A DNA stretch of 64,000 bases from Hirsutella rhossiliensis (GCF_020360975.1 NW_025408677.1:1178001-1242000), one strand, 5' to 3'. Counted from the stretch's first letter, positions 47,536-58,640 are shown. Numbers and translations are program-made. The notes: generated from the sequence alone by a model not told the origin.

Positions 47536-47619
47536 AGAAGGGATAGTATAATAGTAAAAGCGCTTAAAAGACTTACTTCTTTTATAAGGTTATAGGTTTA
47601 AATCCTACTCCCCCTTCTT
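47536..47619 (+). tRNA. tRNA-like remnant (RIP-mutated) at the island/repeat junction
   Basis: ggatagtataatagta (47,541-47,556) resembles an A box and ggtttaaatcc (47,595-47,605) a B box with one C-to-T change; the spacing suits a tRNA. T-arm pairing atagg/cctac becomes perfect if one RIP change is reversed, and the anticodon-arm region has aaaag...cttttt pairing. The acceptor stem does not pair cleanly and no anticodon can be assigned. It may be a dead tRNA gene or a tRNA-derived SINE head. Confidence 0.35.
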
Positions 47620-47629
47620 AGCTTATCTA

Positions 47630-50378
47630 GCTACTTTATTACTAGCCTTAACTAACTAATACTAATAGTCCCCGCTTATAATAAGGTAAAAATAGCTTTA
47701 AGGCTATATAATAAAATAGGTTTTAAGCTATATAATAATAAGATAGTATAGCTATAACGCTATAACGCCTCTTAACCTTTATAACTACTTTAATCCTTAA
47801 TATAGGAAAATATAAGGGGCTTAGAAACCTAGTAATAAAGGGGAAAGATATAGTATAAGACTAGCTAAATTAACCTTTTCTTTATTATCTTTATATTTAT
47901 ATAAAGGAAAATCCTCCTTAATTAATTATAAGCTATAAGGTTAGATAATTAGCTAGGACTATTAATAAGAGGCTCCTCTTACTAGCCTTATTATAGCCTT
48001 AAAGGCTATATATAAATAATAATATATATAGAAAAAGGCCTATAAAAATAAGTCCTTAAGGGCTTAGAACGCCTTTACTTACATAAGTTACTAAGAAAAA
48101 GGGGCCCTATCTCTTATTAGCTTATTAAGTAGTAGTATAATCCGCGAGAACTCCTTAATAAAAACTTAGTAGTAGTTAGTAAAGCTAAGGAAGCTTTATA
48201 TACTTTATTATAATATTAAGGCCGCTTAATTATAAATAGCTTTAATCTTAGCTAAGTTTACTTATATACTTATACTTATAATAATAATAAAGCTAAGGTA
48301 TTTAATACGCTTAATACTAAATTTATACTTATTTAGGTTTAGGTATAAGCTATATTCCGCTAAGTAGTTTAATACCTTTTATACCCTTTATATATAGTCC
48401 TTATAGCTCCTACTTAAATAAATAAGAATATTATTTATATATATAGATATAAACTTATTAAGGAAACCCTTAAGTACTTAGTTAATATAATATTAAAATA
48501 TAGCTAGGGCACTTATTAAGCTAAAAAGGGTAACTATTTACTTAAATAAGCTATATCTTATATAAAACGCTATCTTTTACTTCTCCCTATATACTATTTA
48601 TACCTTATAAAGCGCTTAGATAATATTAAGCTTTATAAACTACTTTACCTTTATTAGGTTATAAAGGGTTTCTCTTATAAGTAAAAGGAAGTACTAGTCT
48701 AAGCGTATAATTATATTTAACGCTTAGTAGTTTATATAAAAATAAAGTACCCCTCTTAGCTTTTATATAAATAGGACTAGAGCTATTACTTTAAAGGAGC
48801 TAACCTTAATAAATCCCTTATTAAAGAGGTTTATAAAGGTCTTCTTTAATACTAGTAGTTCCTTTTATAATATACTATATAGTAGCTTAAATAATAAGGG
48901 AAGCTCCTTACTATTATCCTTTATATAAAGCAGTATTATATAGGCTATACCTAGCTATAGGGGTTTAACTTATTAGCCTTACATTTTTAAAAGAGCTATA
49001 ATAGGTTATAGAACTATAATAAGATAGCTTATAATAGCTCCTCTTTTAATATAAGGCGCTTTAGTTATAGCGCTTTCTTAATATCTACTAAGCTAACTAT
49101 ATAGATTAATACTATAGCTATAGCTAGCCCTTTCCGCTTATAAATCTACTATAATATACTTATAAATACTAAGGCTAAGACTTCTTAAGTATCTTATAAG
49201 TTAAGTAAGGTATTTAGCGCTTTTTCTCCTTTATTATTATACTAAACTTAAGACTATATAGGTCTAAACTATAGCCTTTTTTTATATAGTACTAAGTATA
49301 ACTTTATATATATTAACTATAGCTTTTTAATAATTAAGGGAAACTTAAGCTAAGGTACTATAGATACTATTAGTAGCTATAAGAGGCTATTAACCTTTAT
49401 AGTTACTTAGGCGATACCTTTAATAACCGCGCATTTTATCGCGGCTAAAGCGCCCTTTATATACTTAAGGTAAATCTTTTTTATTAGTAAGTATAGCTTA
49501 AGGGCTTTTACTTTACTAATTATAGCGTAATATTAATAGCCCTTATTTATAAGGGTAAAAAGAAAGTAAGTTTAGTTTATAATAACTAGTATTAATATAA
49601 GTTCTTTTTTAATATACTTTACTAAGTCCTCTTTAGCTAGTATTAGCTTACTAAGCTCTAAAGCCTATATTTATACTAAAGCTAAGCTTTTACCTTTACT
49701 TTATATATAGCGGAGGTTTCTTTATCTCCTTTATTATTAGATTTTAATAAAGTATAAGTAACTTATATCTTACTAGCCCCCTTACTAAAAGGTTAAAGTA
49801 TAACCTAACTATATATATACTTATACTATAATATATATAGCGGCCCTCTTTATATTATTTATTTATTTCCTTATAAGGTACTTACTTAGCTATCTTACTA
49901 AGCTATACTATTAATAAAGTAGCTAGGGCCTTACTATAACTATGCCCCTTAAGGTATATAGCCGCTATTTAGATATTATTATTTATATCGGTCGCTAACT
50001 TAAGAGTAGGCTTAGTTATAAATAAGCTAAGTAAGGAAGAACTATTTAGCTAGTTAGTTCCGCTTAAAGCTAAGCGCTTATATAGCTTTTAAAAGTATAG
50101 CGTTTACTTATATCCTTAAGCTACCTTTATAAAGTAAGCTATATAGCCCTTATAAGTAAAGGGTATTATAATAAGGATAAGTAGGTCTTAAAGCGCTAAG
50201 AAGATTAAGTTTTATAGCTAGGTAAGTTTAGCGCTATCTTCTTAAGTAGTATTACCCGCCGCTTAAGTTAAAGTCTCTTTAAATTCTAGTAAGAACTCCT
50301 TAAAAGACTACCCCTTTTACTAAGTAAAGGTCTATAGCTTATCTTATACCTTTTCTTACTCTTATATATTACTCTTTA
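47630..50378 (-). mobile_element. Fragment of a gypsy-B-family chromovirus (gag to RNase H)
   Basis: Minus-strand sequence aligns with gypsy-B positions of about 38,400-40,740: an RNase H segment L-S-N-L-C near 48,090, RT with Y-I-N-N-I-L-I near 48,430-48,455 (both Asp changed to Asn), protease side and gag to 50,378. LTRs, integrase and chromodomain are missing. It is more mutated than gypsy-B itself. The right end changes abruptly to less-mutated DNA at about 50,380. Confidence 0.75.
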
Positions 50379-50789
50379 AATGTAAGAAGCGCTGCTAGAG
50401 CGGCCTAATCCGGAGGTTTATACCGCTATTTTAAGCAGCTCTAGCAACGAGGCATACTAGCTAGAAGCGGGGCCTTGCTAAGTACTGTCTACCTCTAAGC
50501 GCTATGTGCCACGCCGGCCCATAATCCCCTCGCTAAGGAGCCACTAATCCTAGCTCACTCCCTCGGCCTGCCTCGTCCGAGGAGTCTAACTATAGCCGCC
50601 TAGGCAGAATGCCGCGTTGCTAGCTAGCTAGTATAGCCGTTATCTACTATAAATAGCGGATACGCCCCTATTTAAATGCTTAATACTAGCAGTTGCGCCT
50701 TCCCGCTAAACCTACTTATAATTATATCGACCGCGATCGCCCGATACCCCCTCGCGCACGCTCCCCTAGAGCATTACCTTAACTTCCTT
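50379..50789. other. Less-mutated 410-bp flank upstream of the DUF3435 pseudogene
   Basis: GC content rises and some CA/TG persist. gctgctagagcggc near 50,389 and agcagctctagcaac near 50,442 form an imperfect inverted repeat. ctataaatagcgg near 50,648 is TATA-like and lies before the plus-strand recombinase frame; it may be its promoter. No gene recognised. Confidence 0.4.
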
Positions 50790-53455
50790 TAGCGTTTTAC
50801 CGCTAAAGAGCGCGAGAGAGTCGTAAAGCTAGCGCCGTTATTAGTAGAGGAGCACGCTAGAAACCGAAAGTAGCTACGCGTCGTTCGTTTTATTAAGCCG
50901 AAGTACTCGGTTAAAACGAAGATTAACGTTACTAGTATCTTTAGAAAATAGACGCGGTATATCGTACTATCCCCGTTAAGCATTCGGACTAAGGGCTAAA
51001 CTCAACGATATAGGTACTATACTAATAATTAGATTAGTAACTAGAAGGCGATAATCCGGAACCTAGCTCGTAAAACTATAATAGACTTCTTCCTCTTTAT
51101 CTATAGAAATTATAAGGTTAAGTTATAGGGTATATTAGAAGAGTATATACGTTAGTTTTAGTAGCTCTATATAACTATTACCGGACGATATATAGACCGG
51201 AATAATAGTAAAGAGGTCTATAAGGTACCCTTAATATACCACCCTATATTATATCTAATTCCTAAGTCTACTAACGCGCTATTAGTATTACTATAACGTC
51301 CTAGTTCCTCGGTTTAGCCTCCGGGCGCCTAACGTTAATAGTAAGCTAGTCCTAAACGTAGATAGCCTCTAGGTTATCTTAACCTTTAATATAGCGTATA
51401 ATGCTAGTACCTTTGCCCTCGAGCGCTATCGTATCTAGCTAGCGGGCTACTATTAGATTCTATGCTATACTAGGGCACGGCCTACTAAGTTAGTAGATAG
51501 TTAGAGGAAGAATCCGAAGGATAGTTTTATCGAGGAGCTCTTTAGCTTAAAAGTCGTCTAGTTAACTAACGGCGAGAAAGAGTTAGACGAGGCGATAGAT
51601 AAAGTATCTTATTAGCTAGCTAAGCTAATTATATAGGAGACGACTAAGCGTAGTCGTCCTAAAGCTCTCTACTATAAGGATATCTTTATAATAATCGTCC
51701 GTTACCCTACTACTAGGAATTCCGTCCCGGTTATAGCTATTAAGTTTATTAACTATAAGGGAGCAGATAATAAGCTTAAACCGTACGCCTTAAGCCGCTC
51801 TAGTCGATTAGCCTTATAGTATATACTAATTATTATAAGTTAGAACTATCTTTTTCTTTACCCTTACTAGGAAGCTAATATTCTACCTTATTATAGTTCT
51901 TATCGCCCTAGCGCTATATAACTATACGTTTAATGCGTAAAGCTTAACGAATATATCCCGTATATTTAAGACAAAGGTCTAGGGCCCGACGCAATCTACG
52001 CCGCTCCGGTAGAAGGAGTCAATGCTTAAGGTGCCGGTTTTCCGGCGGGTTTATAGTACTACCCTTTCCGCCGACGAAGCTATGCTATACTCTAAGCTAA
52101 ATTACGATATAGGTCGGTAGAGCCTTAATTCGGGACACGAGAAGCCCTAGACGCCGAGATTCGCTCGGAGAGGCGCTATAAACGCTATTAATAGTATATT
52201 AAGCCCCGCCCTATAGACTAGCTAGCGAAGAGGGTCTTCTAAGACGGGCGGTAATACTAACTAGTTTAGCTCTCTAAGCGACGCACCGGATATAGTCCGT
52301 AACTAGATAATACGTTATAACCCTAGGTTTACTACTTTCTATAGCGTATATCTAAATAAGATTACCTAGTTCGATATCTAGAATGCCTTCTTAGAGGAGG
52401 AGAAGTAGAATAAACTATTCTAGATATTCGCATACGTTAGCCTTACCCGCGACCCTTAGGCCGTTAAGGATATAGTGCCTAACGAGGTATAGGCTAATAC
52501 GCCGCCGGACCTAGAGATAGTAGTATTAAAAGAGAAGCGAGCGACTCTTAAGTAAGGACGGTATCGAATCGACGGCTACGAGGATAAGGAGGATATCCGA
52601 AAACTTATAAATAAGATTAAGACTAAGCGGGTAGAGCGCGAGAGGAGGATCGTAAAAGGATATCGCGAGTATTACTTTTACCACCGTCCGACCTAAGACG
52701 TCGAGGCATAAGCTCGAGGAGAGGTAGAAGAGGAATACGAGGAGCTAGCTATCGATCTCGTCGTGCCTAAGCGCGCTAGACTAGCCGAGATTTTCTATTA
52801 TTAGCCTAGGAGCTAGACTAAGAAGGAGATCTCCTAGTATAGAATCGAGGCTATCGACCTTATAGTAGCTCTATACGATAAGAAAGAGACGGGAAAGAAT
52901 AGCCGGACCCGGCTAAAAGCCTAAGTCGGGTAGTCTATTAAGTAAGAGTTACCCGAGCTATACGCTAGTTCCGAGCTAGAGCCTAGACCCGATCCCTTCC
53001 CGCTTTTTATAGAAGCGACCTAGTATCCGGACTATATTAGCGACGAGCAATTGCCTCTTAGAGAGCGGACGATTCGATAGTATCGTCTAACTATAAGGAA
53101 TAACTACTTTAACGACTAGCACTTAGTAGAACGGGAACGTGCTAAGTAGCGCGGTAAGATAATTAGATATAACTATCCTAAATATAGGAAAGAGACTTTT
53201 AAGCATTTAGATTATTTTCGGAACTATATCTAGTTAGTCTATAGGGTCCCGCTTAGATTATTAGAGCAGGTTAAGTATAGACGATAATAAAAAGCTAAGC
53301 GCCGTTAGATAATATATAGGAGAAAGTAGTAGATAGAATAGTTATAGCCTAATTCTTACCTTAATTTAAAAGGACTTTTAGGAAAGATAGTTTAGGTTAC
53401 CCCTAAATTAATTAGGGAGGCTATTAACCGTTATATCTTTAATAATATATAATCT
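50790..53455 (+). pseudogene. DUF3435 tyrosine-recombinase-like protein (captain/Crypton type), RIP-degraded
   Basis: Plus-strand translation through Gln/Trp stops gives a DUF3435-type protein. Seen: a helical start with R-K-T-I-I-D-F-F-L-F-I near 51,075; T-F-A-L-E-R-Y-R near 51,408 and C-Y-T-R-A-R-P-T-K-L at 51,459-51,490, the place of the conserved catalytic Arg box; A-L-Y-Y-K-D near 51,665; V-P-V-I-A-I-K-F near 51,725; and a C-terminal C2H2-like unit at 53,166-53,280 read Y-N-Y-P-K-Y ... Y-F-R-N-Y, where Cys and His are all now Tyr. DUF3435 proteins include the captains that mobilise Starships and relatives in Crypton-like elements. Frameshifts occur besides RIP stops. Family call is good; active function is excluded. 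It could be a stand-alone Crypton-like repeat rather than a captain. Confidence 0.75.
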
Positions 53456-53929
53456 TATCTTACGTTTCGTTTTTATTCCGCCCTAGGCGCTATATATTAG
53501 TACTATATACTAGGTCTACTTCGTATATACCCCGTTTCTAATTCTCTAAGCTTCCTATTCGAGGCGTGTTAGCTATAGACTTATAGTAGGGGATTCGTTA
53601 CGCGTCTCGGTCGTTGCGATAAGGTCGCGGCCGGGGGGGTTAGTCCCCTTTATTAAAAGGAAATAAGAGATACTATATATATAACGGTTATAGAGAGTCT
53701 ATTAGCCTTAACTACTACCTAAGTTAAGGGGATAAAGGTCCTAGTTATATATATAAGAACGGTGCCTATATAGGTTAGGACACCTCCTCGACTAGGGCGG
53801 AATATCGTTTAACACCCTTAACTAAGATTTAGTCTTAACCGATACGTCCGTCGCGATAAGTAGAAGCGACGCGAATATCGTCGATAATTCTTAGTAAATA
53901 GTAGAACCTTAATAATATAGGCCTACGCC
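53456..53929. other. Unassigned sequence between recombinase and Helitron relics
   Basis: Contains a G-run with nearby complement (ggggggg at about 53,633, cccc near 53,646) and otherwise RIP-type AT-rich sequence. No coding region recognised on either strand. Confidence 0.5.
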
Positions 53930-54450
53930 GTCGTTATCTCCTTAGAGACCTGGCTCCCTACTAGGTCCCGCTCCTATACCTCTAACGTCGTCGAGCGTCG
54001 GGCACCGCGATAGCTGTACGTATAGACTATACGGGTTACACGGCGACGGCACCGCCCTCCCCTCTACCGTAGTCCCCCCCCCCCGGGGGGCCCCGGAGCT
54101 CTAGCGCCACGCCCTCCAGCTTCTAGCCCTGCACCTTATAGTCGGTGTAGGCGAAGGCCGCGGCGCACGGTAGGCCCTCGCGGCTAACGTCGTTGCGCTA
54201 CTATAGCCGCTTCCGCTACGCTTAGATCTTAACGTTAATAGGCGTTAGTAGGATCGTCCCGGCCGGCATCCGATAAAGTAAAAGTCCTTAGTTATCTCTA
54301 AGACTAGTACGATGCCCGCTAGCGGCCTAAAGTACATCGTAAGCTCCGCCGAGATTAGGTAGCCGGGGAATGCCCGGTCGGGGATAACGTCTACGAGACG
54401 AAGACAGCCGGGACCGGGGTCGCGCTATCGTCGCCGTAGCCTAGCATTAT
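53930..54450 (-). pseudogene. Helitron-type Pif1 helicase, C-terminal block
   Basis: The minus strand reads a Pif1 end: V-D-V-I-P-D-R-A-F-P-G-Y near 54,370, A-Y-T-D-Y-K-V-Q-G near 54,135-54,165, and Y-S-L-Y-V-Q-L-S-R-C-P-T-L near 53,995-54,035, the motif that closes the helicase core in Helitron and Pif1 proteins. Stops at Gln/Trp occur but the motifs survive well. Mutation is milder than in the gypsy relics. C12 followed by G6 at about 54,070-54,088 lies within it and breaks the frame. Confidence 0.75.
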
Positions 54451-54647
54451 ATTCCCTTCCTTATCTCTTACCCCGTAATCTCTAGCGCTACTTTAGCTAC
54501 GTTCTTACCTTTTTTTTCCCCTAATTCCCTCTATAAGTCTACGATAGAAAAGATTACGTAAATAGCCGCTTTATTTACTTACCTTCTAGTATACTTTTAG
54601 TTTCTAATACTACTACCTGCCTACCGTTTATTATTCTAACTTTTAGC

Positions 54648-54933
54648 TTCGTCCCTTAGGGCTCTTTACGTAACCTATAAGCGGTTGCCTTACTTATAAT
54701 TCCTACTATTATATACCGCTTTAATTCTACTAGTAGAAAATATCTAAACGCGTATAGGAGTGCTTAGTAATTCTACTAGTAGTAATTTCTACTATAGTAT
54801 ACCGCTTTTAATCTACTAGTAGAAAATATCTAGGCGCGTATAGGAGTAATTCTACTAGTAGAAAAAAGGCCTCTAATAACGTAACGGGTAAGGCAACCCC
54901 TTATAGGTTACGTAAAGAGCCTTAAGGAACGAA
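54648..54933. mobile_element. 286-bp element with 45-bp inverted ends and an internal tandem repeat
   Basis: Ends 54,648-54,692 and 54,889-54,933 are inverted complements with very few mismatches (core gctctttacgtaacctata). Inside are two tandem units of about 80-86 bp (roughly 54,697-54,782 and 54,783-54,861), each with tataccgctt, one or two CTACTAGTAG palindromes, and gcgtataggag. Size and structure suit a MITE or foldback element. No coding. A target duplication was not found. Confidence 0.7.
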
Positions 54934-56449
54934 GGCCGAAGATTAAAGAGATAAATAAGATAAAGATAAGGCGAGAGAAAGAATATAAGCAGGCGGTAGC
55001 GCTAGGAACTAAAGTATATAAAAAAGGTAGGTAAAGAAAGCGGCTATTCGGGCACTATCCCGCTATAGGGAAGAGGTAGAAAAAGTAAGAAAGTAAGTAA
55101 AGCGGTAATAATAATTACGGGGTAAGCGAGAGGAAGGGAGTATAAGAGGAGTACTAAGGCATAAATAGGAGAATAAGAGTAGAAGCGTCTACCTTAGCTA
55201 CCGATCGAGTAGTTAGGAAAACAACTATAGTATAACTACTTATAATATTTCCGTAGAGTTCTAATACGAATTCGGGGCCACGGAGCTTAAGTATAAGCAT
55301 AGTATCCTAAAGACGTTCGTAACGTAAGTAGGCTAAGGGAGGCCGAACTACGTAGCTAGTACACTATTCCTATAGTAGATAAGGCCGATCTTACGGGAGT
55401 ATAAGGCAGCGTATCGGAAGGCAGCAAGGGTACGCTGCGAGAGCTATAGCGGACTTATAAAGGAGATTCTATAGAGCCCGATATCGTACCTATATATAGA
55501 GAGGCCGTTTATACTTATAGTCGTATCGTCGTTCTACGGTAAAGAAGGATGCGAAATTAAGACGAGGTAGGAAATATAAGATACGATAGTAAAGGCGGGG
55601 TAAGCGGGCGGAATTAAGGGCGCGACGTAAATATAAGGGTAGGATACGTAGAGCATAGAGGGGAAGGCCTACTAGGTTTATAGAGAGATAGCGGGGGCGA
55701 GGAGGTATAGCCGATGCCTAGCCGTCGCGTACTATAGTAAGTAATACTAAAAGGAGGACTAAAAGGTATATAAGAAGGTATATAAGCTAAAGGCAAGCTA
55801 GGGAGCTAGCGAGAGGAAGTAAGTAACGCCGTAAAGGTAGGCTTATAGCTAGCCTTAAACGCTATAACGGCCTTTATAGAACCCGCCGACTTTAACGACC
55901 GTCGTCCCTATAGCTTATATAACTAAGGAACAGTATATAATATTTTATAGTAGAAAATCGTATCCTCTATATAGAGCAATAACTAATAGGCAAGAAGCGG
56001 AGTTAGCTTCTATAATAAAGACGCCTTCTACTAAGGCGTAACTATAAGCCCCTCGTCGCCGCTAAATATAGCCGAGAGGTATAGCGGTAAGCTAGTAAGG
56101 AAAAGAGAAGGGGGAAGCGTAACGTATAGGATATAAACGAGGTTACGGAGAACGTCTAAAGGCAGGCACTTTCGTAAGAAACGGGTTTAGAAGCTAAAGC
56201 TATCCTTAAAAGGGATAAACGCTATAATATATAAAGTAATAGTAATTCTATAGCGATAATTTACGTTAGGAGCAGCACCCTAGGAGGGAGAATAGTTCGT
56301 TTTAGTAAAGGTAGGAGGCGAAAGAGAGCGATAGGTCTATAGTAGGTAGCTTATTTCTATATACGATAGCGAAGAGGGCGTATAGGTAGGTCGGAGGTGC
56401 TCGCGACGATAGAGTTAAGAGGGGAATCTAGGCTAGCCGTCGTACGCTG
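54934..56449. other. Unassigned RIP-degraded sequence between the helicase blocks
   Basis: On the minus strand this should hold the middle of the helicase, but I find no D-E-V-S-M-L-G-type motif. A plus-strand frame with Gln-type stops spans about 55,240-56,040 and encodes a Lys/Arg-rich protein I do not recognise. A separate insertion inside the Helitron is likely. Confidence 0.45.
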
Positions 56450-57930
56450 TCTACGTCCCTCGTCGCCCCTCCCGCCTAGCCGCCTTAACCGACCGTAAGG
56501 CTATAGGCCGAGTATAGTATAATACTATTAATCTATGCTACCGCCGTCCCTAATATCGCCGTAACTAGTAGCCGGCTTAATAGGTCCCTCCTAGCGAGTA
56601 GCTCGACGAGCGCTTTAATAACGCGCGATATACCGGTGCCGCCCTCGCCGCCGATAAATAGGCAGAGCTAAGCGCCGCCGTCGCCGCCTACTTCGTTGCC
56701 CCGCCGGATTCGGTCGAGCTACCGACACACGATTAGGAGGGCGATAGCCTGCTTCTCGTTAAGCGTGAGCTACCCCGCTAGCTCCCTACTAGCGGCAACG
56801 AACGAGCTCGACGGGCCGAGCCGCACGCGTATCCCCGCCGCTATGCTAGCGTCTACGTCGCCGTCGGCCGCCGTTACGTCTATATCGTCCTCGCCGAAGC
56901 CCCCTACTACGACTTAATAGCCTATACCTCTTCTTACTATAGCAGCGCCGCCCCCGAGAGCTCCGAGCCCGGTAGGTTCACCCGCCTACCTGCCCTCTCC
57001 TCCGCTACTACCGTCGCCGCGAGCTCGGCCGCCGACCCGAGCGCCGACTACTAGAACCGGTAGAGCTGCTACGTTATCGCTAGTAGCTCTATTAACTACG
57101 CCGTAACTTATCCCGTACTAGCGGCGTTCCGGACGACGTCGATAAGCCGCGCCGCGTCGCCCGCCCCGCCGGCGCGGTACGCCTCCCCGCCCCCCTTAGC
57201 CCCCCCCCTGCCTTTATCGCCGGCCTACGGCGCCGTTATACCGCCCTCCTCGGCCGTGGCGGCCCACTGCTTAGCGTCGCGCTTCGCGTCCTCCGCCGAC
57301 CGCCGGAGGAGCTGTATATTATCTGCGAGCCGCGCGACCCTCGGCGCTAGCGACCCCCGCGCCCGCGCCTAGATATCGTTAATATCGCCTGCCTCCTCGC
57401 CGAGGAAGGACTCCCACGGCATAAATAGGGCTAGGTGCTATACCGCCGCCCTAAGCGCTATTAGCCGATGCCCGACGCCTAGCTCTCCGCGAAGGGTACC
57501 TCGCCCTAGCCCGCCCTATAGTTAGAGCCGCTGCCGTTTCGCTTTAGCCTTATAAGCGATGCGTAGTTATAAAGGCAGAGGCCCCGTAGGAGCTCGCCCC
57601 TATACTAGTAGGCCTCGATAAGAGAGATCCTTGGGCCGGCCTCCTCGACGACGACCGTCTCGTCTAGCGCGTCGCCCGTTAGAGGTGCCGCTACCGGCGG
57701 AAGACGGCCTAGTAGAGCTGGTTCGCGTTCACGTACGCCCACGCCGAGCCGCTGCTAAACTCCGCTGGGTACCCTAGGAGGTGCGCGATTACCTCGACTT
57801 ACGATAGCGGCCGCTCCGTAAAGACTCGGTTCGCCGCCTTAAGTAGGAACGTTCTCGTCTTATTCCCTCTTATAGGGTCCGCCGCCGTCGCTATACCTTC
57901 GGCCCCGCCCCCTCGGCCGCCCGTGGTTAT
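56450..57930 (-). pseudogene. Helitron: Rep-helicase linker and Pif1 Walker A block
   Basis: Minus strand: A-H-L-L-G-Y-P-A-E-F and A-Y-V-N-A-N-Q-L-Y at about 57,712-57,800, the conserved segment between Rep and helicase; L-T-L-N-E-K-Q-A-I-A-L near 56,755; and the Walker A loop F-I-G-G-E-G-G-T-G-I-S-R at 56,622-56,656, where the catalytic Lys is replaced by Ile, followed by L-L-V-T-A-I-L-G-T-A. Helitrons replicate by a rolling-circle mechanism using a HUH Rep and this helicase; no Rep motif (HUH) was found, so the element is truncated on its 5' side at about 57,930. GC content is high for a RIP region. Confidence 0.75.
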
Positions 57931-57949
57931 ACTCTAGAAGATAGCGTGC

Positions 57950-58300
57950 GAAATTACTATTACTCGCGAATATACTTATAGTCGGCCTACGCGGATTAAA
58001 GAAGAGCTCTATATCGTTAGTATTATTAATAACTAAGAGCCACCGCCTATAGTCCTTCTTTTCTAGCTATCTCTTTACTAGTAGTAATATATCTATCTTT
58101 AGGTTATTATACCCTAGAATCTTATAATCCTACGTAATTATATTAAAGGACTAGCGGAAGCGCTTAGCGATACTTATATAGACCTAAAACACTAATACCT
58201 CTAGACACGTCTCCTACTAATAGATATACGCTAGCGCGATTTAGGTTTTCCTTCTTTAGTTAGTTATAAAGTAATTAGTAGTTAAAGCCTTACCCTATAA
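57950..58300 (-). pseudogene. NB-ARC (NLR/STAND) fragment, RIP-degraded
   Basis: Minus strand: K-T-stop-I-A-L-A-Y at about 58,222-58,256 (end of the P-loop), V-Y-I-S-I-A-K-R-F-R near 58,170, then L-V-K-R-stop-L-E-K-K-D-Y-R-R-W-L-L-V-I-N-N near 58,020-58,085 (kinase-2-like; the family has D-N-A-D-D here). These are hallmarks of fungal NLR nucleotide-binding domains, which switch immune or heterokaryon responses on ATP binding. Effector and repeat domains are not seen. Tyr and Asn replace His/Cys and Asp as RIP would do. Confidence 0.65.
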
Positions 58301-58640
58301 CTTCTTATATATATATCTTTACGCGGAAGGAGAATATCTTACTTTAGTAGCTATTAGCGATAGAAGTACCGCGCCGCGGCGTTTAGGCGCTTAGATCCGC
58401 CTTCTTACCTATAACCCCTGCCTTATATTAAAGTCTCTTTTCCGCTACTATTATATCCTTTGCCCTGCCGTCTCCTACTTCTGCCTTCTCCCTTCTCCCC
58501 CCCTCTCTCCTCCCTCCCCCTTACTTTTCTTCTACCTCGTCGCTCGTCTCTCTTCTAACCGCCCTAAGTTCTTCCGGTTACCCTCCTCCCTTATAAACTT
58601 TATCGCCTCTATCTCGTCCTTAGTCTCTACTATAGTTACG
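58301..58640. other. Pyrimidine-rich tract and unassigned flank
   Basis: 58,430-58,560 is almost entirely C/T on the plus strand (ttctcccccctctctcctcc and similar), as found in fungal promoters and 5' leaders; it precedes a plus-strand coding relic. The first ~130 bases may be further NLR sequence. No gene supported. Confidence 0.45.

Noticed and set aside
46880..47595. Cluster of overlapping frames (60-120 codons) on both strands at the right end of the island
   Set aside because: Mutually overlapping, Cys/Arg/Ala-rich low-complexity translations typical of GC-rich non-coding DNA; some run into the RIP-degraded repeat at 47,525.
50789..50983. 64-codon minus-strand frame
   Set aside because: Antisense to the DUF3435 pseudogene, which has clear family motifs on the plus strand.
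55614..55796. 60-codon minus-strand frame
   Set aside because: Low-complexity Ser/Tyr/Pro translation in unassigned RIP-degraded DNA, no motif.
56696..56917. 73-codon plus-strand frame
   Set aside because: Opposite strand of the Helitron helicase block just upstream of Walker A; helicase motifs establish the minus strand.
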